21,783 bases of DNA from Chlamydiota bacterium (GTDB taxonomy: Bacteria > Auribacterota > UBA3054 > B51-G9). The notes beneath the pieces are model-generated. The model did no database searches. It had not been told where the DNA came from and saw only the letters and a list, made by a program, of their open reading frames with translations. Both the position numbers and the translations under genes were made by a program. This document shows, one piece after another, positions 6,919-13,185 of this stretch; within the stretch, counting starts at the first letter, position 1, and each line of letters starts with the position of its first letter. The stretch is from the NCBI GenBank assembly GCA_003648225.1, contig QMOL01000014.1, positions 1 through 21,783 on the forward strand. The letters run 5' to 3'.

Positions 6919-9261
6919 TTAAGCAATAGGCGGTAAATCATCAGGCGTAATTAAAATATCCCGAGGCTTAGCTCCCCTTTTAGGTCCAACTATCCCTTTC
7001 ATTTCCATTATATCTATAAGACTTGCGGCGCGCGCGTATCCAACTCTTAACGACCTTTGCAAATATGAAGCGCTTGCCTGGCCGGAAGTAACGACAACTC
7101 TAATAGCTTCATCGATTTTATCATCATGGAAGACCTCATCATTTTGCTGTTTGGCTTTAACGATTTCAAGGTCAACATAGTCAGGTTGCCTTTGTTCACG
7201 TATGAAATCAGTAGTTTTTTTAACTTCATCTTCGGAAACGAAAGCGCCTTGAAGTCTGATAATAGAACTCGCGTTAGGCGATTTATAAAGCATATCACCT
7301 CTACTGAGTAGTTTTTCACTTCCCATTTGATCCAAAATAACTCTGGAATCAATGTTCGAAGTTGTGCGGAAAGCGATACGTGCCGGAATATTAGCTTTAA
7401 TAAGCCCGGTAATAACATTGGTTGAAGGTCTTTGTGTTGCGATAATCATATGAATACCCGCTGCTCTGGCAAGTTGAGCAAGTCTGATAATTCTGCCTTC
7501 AACTTCGTTTTTGGCAACCATCATAAGATCAGCCAATTCATCAATAATGATAACGATATATGGTAGGAATTCAGGCACATCTCTAGTTTCGGCTCCGGAC
7601 TTAATTTCAAGGGGACGTTTATCATTTTTTCTTTTTTCATTAAACATTTGAATATTTCTAACACCAAATCTGGCGAAATATTTGTATCGCAATGTCATTT
7701 CTTCTATTAACCATTCAAGTGCGTCAGGCACCTTATCCGGTGAGTTAAGAACCGGAAAAAGCAGATGAGGAAGATTATGATAAGGAACTAATTCAACGTG
7801 TTTAGGGTCAACAAGAATAAGTTTAAGTTCGTTAGGTTTAAATTTCAAAAGTATGCTCATTAAAATAGTATTAATACAAACAGATTTCCCCGAACCGGTA
7901 GCTCCGGCAACAAGTAAATGAGGCATTTTTGTCAAGTCGTCAATAAATGCTTCGCCATCAATACTTTGCCCTAACGACAATGGTAATATCATTGCCTTAT
8001 AGGCTTTGTCGTATTCATCTGTATGAACAAGCTGGGAATAAGTAACCATTCTTCTTGATTGATTAGGCAACTCAATTCCCACAGCATCTTTTCCGGGAAT
8101 CGGGGCAACAATACGAATGCTTTTTGCCTGCATCGCCATCGCGATTTCATTCTCAAGACTCGTTATTTTATTAACTTTCACTCCTGGCGCCGGATGAACT
8201 TCATAGCAAGTAATAACAGGTCCGCAGATAACGTTACCCACATCGGCTTTAACACCAAATTCAACAAATGTCTCTTTAAGTTTCTCCGTTGTTGCTTCTG
8301 CTTCCTGTTCCAATTCACCTATGTCATCATCGGTTAAATCTTCCAATGAATCAGGCGAAGGGATTTCATACGGCGGCAATATTTCTTCGACTTGTTTTTC
8401 TACTTTTTCATTAATTTCCTTATGAGAAATCGGGACAGGTATTTCAATTTCCTGAGTGCTTACAGATGTTTGTACTGTTTTTTGCGGGGGTGCAACGACA
8501 GTAACATTTTTCTTTTTCCGGTTCTTTTTATCACCTGTTACAACAATAACGGTCTTAATATTACTTTGTGTTTCTGCTCTGTCTTTAGTAATCTTTTCTT
8601 TTAATTTAGTTACAGCCGCTGTAGTGTAAGCATAAACTTTAATACAAATCCATTTTATAAAGAAATAACTCTTTTTAAAAAACCAGGCGATAACATTTTT
8701 AAGCCAAGTGAGTAAATACCATCCGTTTCTCAAACTGGTATCGAACAAAAAGAGGACTAAAATCAAAGCAATGCCAATAAGGATAATTGTAGAACCTATA
8801 TTTCCGAAGTAAACTCTTAAAAAAGAGCCGTTAATAATTTTACCTACAATTCCGCCTGCGCTGTCAATATTCAAGAAGTCAACTCGAGAACTGTAAAAAA
8901 CATCTGACAGACATGCCGATGTAATTAATAATCCGAAAAGAGCAAGCAATCTTAATATTAAATTTTTGATTTTTGGAAAAGCAAATCGCATAAACATCAT
9001 AGCAGCAAAAGAAACAAGCAAAATAGGAAAAATATAAACTGAAACACCAAAAATTTTAAATAACCAGTCAGAGGTATGCAAGCCGATTGTTCCAACCGCA
9101 TTGCTACATACTTGCGGTGAAGAAGAGTCATTGCCGGCTTCATTATTATGATAAGTCAACAATGCAAAGGATAATAAAACGGCACAAATGAAAAGCGCGA
9201 TAGATAAATACTCACGCCAACGTGCAGGTTTTACGATATTTGCTGTTGTCTTTTTTCTCAT
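6919..9261 (-). CDS. ftsK: DNA translocase FtsK/SpoIIIE
   Basis: FtsK is a septum-anchored hexameric pump that clears chromosomal DNA and promotes dimer resolution during division. The N-terminus (about 20-175) holds four or five membrane helices. A short basic and Pro/Glu-rich linker runs to about 310. The alpha and motor domains follow with Walker A GATGSGKS (453-460), VDPKHVEL (484-491), Walker B IIIDE (571-575) and QLARAAGIHMIIATQRPS (596-613). The C-terminal winged-helix gamma domain (about 712-772) contains ASYLQRSLRVGYARAA, which reads the KOPS-type polarity sites in known FtsK. At 780 residues it is a compact FtsK. Its ATG is preceded by a hairpin-forming repeat at 9270-9291. Confidence 0.97.
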   Translation of the reverse strand: MRKKTTANIVKPARWREYLSIALFICAVLLSFALLTYHNNEAGNDSSSPQVCSNAVGTIGLHTSDWLFKIFGVSVYIFPILLVSFAAMMFMRFAFPKIKNLILRLLALFGLLITSACLSDVFYSSRVDFLNIDSAGGIVGKIINGSFLRVYFGNIGSTIILIGIALILVLFLFDTSLRNGWYLLTWLKNVIAWFFKKSYFFIKWICIKVYAYTTAAVTKLKEKITKDRAETQSNIKTVIVVTGDKKNRKKKNVTVVAPPQKTVQTSVSTQEIEIPVPISHKEINEKVEKQVEEILPPYEIPSPDSLEDLTDDDIGELEQEAEATTEKLKETFVEFGVKADVGNVICGPVITCYEVHPAPGVKVNKITSLENEIAMAMQAKSIRIVAPIPGKDAVGIELPNQSRRMVTYSQLVHTDEYDKAYKAMILPLSLGQSIDGEAFIDDLTKMPHLLVAGATGSGKSVCINTILMSILLKFKPNELKLILVDPKHVELVPYHNLPHLLFPVLNSPDKVPDALEWLIEEMTLRYKYFARFGVRNIQMFNEKRKNDKRPLEIKSGAETRDVPEFLPYIVIIIDELADLMMVAKNEVEGRIIRLAQLARAAGIHMIIATQRPSTNVITGLIKANIPARIAFRTTSNIDSRVILDQMGSEKLLSRGDMLYKSPNASSIIRLQGAFVSEDEVKKTTDFIREQRQPDYVDLEIVKAKQQNDEVFHDDKIDEAIRVVVTSGQASASYLQRSLRVGYARAASLIDIMEMKGIVGPKRGAKPRDILITPDDLPPIA

Positions 9262-9269
9262 TGTTTTTT

Positions 9270-9291
9270 CCGATATACGCTTCGTTATCGG
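9270..9291. repeat. Hairpin repeat (CCGATA...TATCGG), copy 1
   Basis: CCGATA (9270-9275) and TATCGG (9286-9291) pair; inside, ACG and CGT extend the stem with one bulged T, leaving a three-base loop. TTATCGGGACA follows as in the second copy at 19029-19054. On the minus-strand transcript the hairpin ends about 9 bases before the ftsK start. No T run follows it in either direction, so it is not a standard terminator. Confidence 0.55.
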
Positions 9292-9329
9292 GACAAGCTG
9301 TAGATTAAAAACCTACTGATAAAATTAGA

Positions 9330-10484
9330 TTACCGTGTTACAATTTCAACCAGATCATTTTCTGCGATTTTTAAAATACCCATTTCCCGTTCCGCATTTT
9401 CCGGTGAATCAGACGCATGAGCAGTATTTACCATGACATTTTGACCGAATTCTTTACGAACAGTCGCCGGAGCAGCTTTATTAGGATCAGTACTACCGAG
9501 TTGATTTCTGATTTTTTCAATCGCGTTTTCACCTTGATACACCAGCGCGATACACGTTTCTTTCGATGCGGTCGACCATTCGCTTTCCGGTGTATTCCAC
9601 GGATCACATCCGGTGATGAAGTTCACAATTTTACCGAATTCATTATCTGCATTTTTCACTTTCAACTGTTCTTTTACCATTTCAACAGTTTCAGCCGGAA
9701 TATCGAATTCAAAAGCATTTGATAAAGCACGATTAACTTTATCACCTACTTTATCGGCAAACTTATTTATAAAGAACTGCCGAACCGGGCCATAGAATTC
9801 CATTGCCTGCGCAACGGTCATGTGTATAATTTTAATAGCGATGATTTTCAAACCTGTTTTCGCAAAAATATCAATAACAGCGCCCGTGCGTGTTCTTGAT
9901 TGAGCAAGTGTATCAGGTTTAATCATAACGAGAGTTTTTTGAACATCAGCATTTTTAGGGAAGGCCACATTTTCAAGAATTCCACTATCATTATCTGCGT
10001 GTTTCATCCAAACATCAATGTGTTTTTTAGCAGATTCAACTGTTCGGGGAATAAGAACAGCCGGCTCAAAATAAATCACGTCCCCATTTTCATTTTCAAT
10101 ATAATCGCCAAAAGTATCTCTGATCGTTTCACCGACATTTTCACGAATAATAGCGCCAACCACATTTTCTTTAAGTTCTTCAATAGCATTTTCACCTTCC
10201 AGCAGCAGCAACATAACACGTCTTTTGCTGCCGTCGCTTGACGGTGCATATCTTTTTTTAACATAATCATATATAAAGCCGTCAATTCGATTTGTATCAC
10301 CATCTTTATGATCATAATTCAACGCATCCAAATAGTCATCCACAAGTTCCTGACTCGGCGCAAACATTCTTGCACCTACAATATGCATATTTGTTGAACG
10401 TGAAAGTAGTCTGCTTATAACGCTGCCTGTGCGAGATTTATATATTATGTAAGGATTAATAAGTACGTAAGTTAATTGGTTCAT
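9330..10484 (-). CDS. ndk: Tandem double-domain nucleoside diphosphate kinase (inactive-looking N-domain plus active-looking C-domain)
   Basis: Nucleoside diphosphate kinase moves the gamma-phosphate between NTPs and NDPs through a phospho-histidine. This 384-residue protein is more than twice the usual length (about 140) and holds two NDK-like domains. The C-domain (about 182-384) keeps the active set: Lys189 (MIKPD), Tyr231, Arg326, Thr332, Arg343, Asn353 and His356 in NTAHASDSPENA. It also has a roughly 50-residue insert (about 240-290). The N-domain (about 1-175) shows the same order (YVLINPY, LLLEGENAIEEL, TIRDTFG), but the Lys is Asn10 and the His-Ala-Ser-Asp box is replaced by YFEPAVLIPRT, so it cannot form phospho-His in the usual way. 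It may be structural or regulatory. The gene follows a strong terminator and a heptamer repeat. Nothing indicates a frame error. Confidence 0.85.
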   Translation of the reverse strand: MNQLTYVLINPYIIYKSRTGSVISRLLSRSTNMHIVGARMFAPSQELVDDYLDALNYDHKDGDTNRIDGFIYDYVKKRYAPSSDGSKRRVMLLLLEGENAIEELKENVVGAIIRENVGETIRDTFGDYIENENGDVIYFEPAVLIPRTVESAKKHIDVWMKHADNDSGILENVAFPKNADVQKTLVMIKPDTLAQSRTRTGAVIDIFAKTGLKIIAIKIIHMTVAQAMEFYGPVRQFFINKFADKVGDKVNRALSNAFEFDIPAETVEMVKEQLKVKNADNEFGKIVNFITGCDPWNTPESEWSTASKETCIALVYQGENAIEKIRNQLGSTDPNKAAPATVRKEFGQNVMVNTAHASDSPENAEREMGILKIAENDLVEIVTR

Positions 10485-10485
10485 T

Positions 10486-10520
10486 GTTATTCGTTATTTG
10501 TTATTTGTTATTCGTTATTT
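10486..10520. repeat. Five heptamer tandem repeats GTTATT(C/T) abutting the ndk start
   Basis: Five exact-length units are seen on the plus strand: GTTATTC, GTTATTT, GTTATTT, GTTATTC, GTTATTT. On the coding strand they read as (A/G)AATAAC units ending one base before the ATG at 10484. They occupy the whole translation-initiation region, and no Shine-Dalgarno site is present. Confidence 0.85.
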
Positions 10521-10531
10521 ATTAATAAAAT

Positions 10532-10569
10532 AAAAAGAGCAGAACCGCGGAAGCGGTTCTGCTCTTTTT
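10532..10569 (-). terminator. Strong intrinsic terminator, 17-bp perfect stem
   Basis: The left arm (10532-10548) and right arm (10553-10569) are perfectly complementary over 17 bases around a GGAA tetraloop. The A-run and T-run ends make it work in both directions. It lies 18 bases beyond the stop of the small lipoprotein gene and so ends the coiled-coil/lipoprotein unit, separating it from ndk. Confidence 0.95.
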
Positions 10570-10587
10570 AAAGTCTTATCCCGTCCG

Positions 10588-10782
10588 CTACCAGCGAATT
10601 GGCGAAGTAATACCAGGATTATCCTCCCAAGGTGCCGGCCTATTCCATGGAATTGTACTACCTGCTTCACTTCTTCGTTTATCATCCATAGAACTGCAAG
10701 CAGAAATAGTTAAAACTACAAATACAATCATCACTTTCCACAATGCCTTAAAAATGTTCTTAATATACAATCCGGCTAACAT
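10588..10782 (-). CDS. Small lipoprotein, 64 residues
   Basis: The N-terminus carries Lys residues, a hydrophobic stretch (about 17-28) and a lipobox ISAC with Cys29, so the mature product would be a lipid-anchored peptide of about 36 residues. The mature part begins SSMDDKRRSE and ends in a Trp/Pro-rich tail with motifs IPWNRPAPWE and SPIRW. I recall similar short 'PWxxPxxWE' lipoproteins in Verrucomicrobiota/Lentisphaerota genomes, but cannot verify that here. An internal ATG at 10731 would leave too short a signal peptide, so the longer start is preferred. It follows the coiled-coil gene by 20 bases and is followed by a strong terminator. Its function is unknown; a structural or partner role for the coiled-coil protein is an inference. 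Confidence 0.72.
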   Translation of the reverse strand: MLAGLYIKNIFKALWKVMIVFVVLTISACSSMDDKRRSEAGSTIPWNRPAPWEDNPGITSPIRW

Positions 10783-10802
10783 GGAATTAGTTTGATTGAA
10801 AA

Positions 10803-11591
10803 TTAATTACTGACTATATCACCTTCTTTTACAGAATCGTTAGCATCAACCAAAGATTTAACAACAGCATAAGAAAGGCTTTCGTCTTCATCCAATAATT
10901 TTTTAACAGTAATTTTGCCTATGAAATGATTATTGCGGATAACTTTAAGTTCCTGGCCGACAGGCAGATCTTCTTTTACGCCGATATCTATGATTAGAAA
11001 ATCAGGGGCTTTATGAATTGTAAGTACATGACCTGCAAATTTCTTTTTAGGTTCGATTGCTATTTTATTTTTAAGAAGTAATTTCTTGTATGTTTCGGCA
11101 AGATTAGAAGCGGCTTTTTCCTTTTCTTTCCAAGAATTCACAGTTTTGTTGAGTTCAGCAATTTTCGAATCTTTTCCGGTAATAACCTGGTTCAAGTTGG
11201 CCACTTTTTTGTCTTTAGCATCAAGATCAGCCTGTGAAGATTCAAGTTGTTTATTCAATGTTGCAAGTTTAGTTTGTAAATCTTTAGCCGCATTCTTAAG
11301 TTCAGCAATTTTTGCTTCACGCTTGTCAATCTCTCCTTTGGCGGCAGACAATTGACCTTCTTTAGTTGATTTCAATTCAGCGGCAAGTTTTAACGCTTTA
11401 GCTTCCGAAGCTTTTAGTGCCTTACTGGCAGCACTAAGTTCAGCAATTTTCAATTCAACATTTTTCTTTTGAATGCTCAACTGATTATTCAGATTTTTTT
11501 CGGATTTTGACTTGTCAGCAATGGTTTTGCCCCAAAGGCCGCCAAGTACAATTGCGATAACTACAACGATGATGAGTAAGATGTTTTTCAT
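10803..11591 (-). CDS. Membrane-anchored coiled-coil protein with C-terminal beta domain
   Basis: The product (262 residues from the chosen start) has an N-terminal membrane helix (about 2-21). A long Lys/Glu/Ala-rich coiled coil follows (about 25-170), in which KIAEL recurs three times (about residues 48, 94 and 143). The C-terminal domain (about 185-262), with LIIDIGVKEDLPVGQEL and FIGKITV, looks like a small beta-barrel of the 'IDIG...GMxxxVxR...IGxxxV' kind. The open frame extends to an ATG at 11606, but GGAG inside those extra codons stands nine bases before the ATG at 11591, so the shorter start is preferred. Topology suggests a periplasmic coil. It has its own promoter at 11691-11719 and shares a transcript with the small lipoprotein gene. 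I do not know its function; cell-envelope bracing is possible. Confidence 0.75.
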   Translation of the reverse strand: MKNILLIIVVVIAIVLGGLWGKTIADKSKSEKNLNNQLSIQKKNVELKIAELSAASKALKASEAKALKLAAELKSTKEGQLSAAKGEIDKREAKIAELKNAAKDLQTKLATLNKQLESSQADLDAKDKKVANLNQVITGKDSKIAELNKTVNSWKEKEKAASNLAETYKKLLLKNKIAIEPKKKFAGHVLTIHKAPDFLIIDIGVKEDLPVGQELKVIRNNHFIGKITVKKLLDEDESLSYAVVKSLVDANDSVKEGDIVSN

Positions 11592-11690
11592 GCTGTTCAA
11601 CTCCATATGTTAATTCATAAGTTATTTAAGTATTTCAAAAGTACTTATTCTATATATTTATAATTTACTATATATTTTTAACTGCTGTAA

Positions 11691-11719
11691 ATTGTAACAA
11701 AAATTAAATTAATAGTCAA
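11691..11719 (-). promoter_or_regulatory. Sigma70-type promoter of the coiled-coil/lipoprotein unit
   Basis: On the minus strand, -35 TTGACT (11719-11714) and -10 TACAAT (11696-11691) are separated by 17 bases. The start is predicted near 11684, giving a leader of about 90 bases to the ATG at 11591. Hexamers and spacing are identical to those of the promoter at 18906-18934. Confidence 0.8.
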
Positions 11720-11748
11720 GTGATTGTATTTTTTTAATCTTATCAGAT

Positions 11749-13143
11749 TTATTCAAGCGCGTTTTTTACAACCTGTTCTTCAAATGGAACAGGATAATTG
11801 CCATCATAACATGCCATACAAAAGTCTTTTCCTCCACACGCTTTTAACATTCCGTTCATACTAAGGTATCCCAATGAATCAGCATCTAAAAACGCGGTGA
11901 TCTCTTCAACAGAATGATTGGCGGCAATTAAACGTTCACTGGTTGGAAAATCAACTCCGTAAAAACATGGACATTTTGTCGGAGGACAACTAATCCTGAC
12001 GTGAACTTCTTTAGCGCCAGCTTTCTTAAGTTCTACAATTCGCGATAATGTTGTTGTTCCCCGAATGATTGAATCATCAACTATTACCACCCTTTTATCG
12101 CGCACTACATCCGGTAGTACATTAAGTTTAACTTTCACTTTCATATCACGTTCAACCTGTGTAGGCGAAATAAAAGTTCTACCCACATAATGGTTTCTTA
12201 TAAAGCCAAATTCAAATGGGATACCACTTTCCTGCGAAAAACCAAGTGTTGCTGAATTGCCTGAATCAGGTACTGCTATAACTATATCGGCATCTACAGG
12301 ATGTTCTTTCGCTAATTGCCTTCCTAATTCACGCCTGACAACATGGCAAGTTTTCCCGTCAAATATGCTATCCGGACGCGAGAAATATATATATTCAAAA
12401 ATGCAGAGCGCTTTTTTTCTGTCTTTTCTGAAAAAATGCGAGTTAATTCCTTTTTCGTTAATTATTACTATTTCGCCCGGTTCAACTTCACGTATGAATT
12501 CCGCGCCGACAAGATCAAACGCGCAAGTTTCTGATGCAAGAACGTAACCATCGCCAAGTTTTCCAATTGCCAACGGACGAAATCCCTGCGGGTCTCGCGC
12601 GCCAATCATAGAATCAGGTGTTAGCATTGTTAGACTAAATGCTCCGCGCAATCGCCTTAATGTTTTCGTTAAGACATCGCTGAAATCACCATAACAAGGA
12701 CGGGCAAGTAAATGTATTATTGTTTCACTGTCGGTAGTTGTCTGGAAAATCGAGCCGGATGCCTCAAGCTCATCCCGCAATGCCCGCGCGTTAACCAGAT
12801 TCCCGTTATGCCCGATTGCCAGTTGTCCTCTTGCGTAATCAACTAGTATCGGCTGCGCGTTTTTCGCGTTACTTGAGCCGGTAGTTGAATATCTGACATG
12901 GCCGATTGCCGAGTTTCCTTTCAAATTTCTCAGAATTTCAGGTGTGAAAACTTCGCCGGCAAGACCCATTCCTGTATGACCGTGAAGTTTACCGTTTGTG
13001 TTTACAACTATTCCCGCGCTTTCTTGTCCTCTGTGTTGCAAGGCAAAGAGTCCGAAATAAGTTATTGTTGAAGCTAACTCTTCGTCAACACCATAAACAC
13101 CAAACACTCCACAAGCTTCTCTTGGTCGATTATAATTTTCCAT
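11749..13143 (-). CDS. purF: Amidophosphoribosyltransferase PurF
   Basis: PurF makes phosphoribosylamine from PRPP and glutamine, the first committed step of purine synthesis. The N-terminal glutaminase domain follows a ten-residue propeptide, leaving Cys11 (REACGVFG) as the likely mature N-terminal nucleophile. HRGQESAG (38-45) and GHVRYSTTG (81-89) are family marks. The phosphoribosyltransferase half has the PRPP loop VIVDDSIIRGTT (353-364). Cys247, Cys393 (CFYG) and Cys442/Cys445 (CMAC) match the Fe-S cluster ligands of the Bacillus-type enzyme, so this is the iron-sulfur, propeptide-processed class. Its 464 residues are normal. It is 42 bases downstream of purL and has no clear terminator after it. 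Confidence 0.97.
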   Translation of the reverse strand: MENYNRPREACGVFGVYGVDEELASTITYFGLFALQHRGQESAGIVVNTNGKLHGHTGMGLAGEVFTPEILRNLKGNSAIGHVRYSTTGSSNAKNAQPILVDYARGQLAIGHNGNLVNARALRDELEASGSIFQTTTDSETIIHLLARPCYGDFSDVLTKTLRRLRGAFSLTMLTPDSMIGARDPQGFRPLAIGKLGDGYVLASETCAFDLVGAEFIREVEPGEIVIINEKGINSHFFRKDRKKALCIFEYIYFSRPDSIFDGKTCHVVRRELGRQLAKEHPVDADIVIAVPDSGNSATLGFSQESGIPFEFGFIRNHYVGRTFISPTQVERDMKVKVKLNVLPDVVRDKRVVIVDDSIIRGTTTLSRIVELKKAGAKEVHVRISCPPTKCPCFYGVDFPTSERLIAANHSVEEITAFLDADSLGYLSMNGMLKACGGKDFCMACYDGNYPVPFEEQVVKNALE

Positions 13144-13185
13144 ATATAGATTTAAGTTTTAAAATTTAAAAGTCGAATTAACACC

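Noticed and set aside
10486..10520. CRISPR-like array
   Set aside because: The units are 7 bases, directly adjacent and without spacers; this is a simple tandem repeat. No cas genes are present.
11629..11647. Imperfect palindrome AAGTATTTCAAAAGTACTT in the coiled-coil gene leader as an operator
   Set aside because: It is AT-rich and imperfect and lies downstream of the predicted start site; chance is as likely.
11731..11748. Small inverted repeat AATCT-TATC-AGATT just after purF as a terminator
   Set aside because: The stem is only 5 bp. On the purF transcript it is followed by A residues, not U residues.
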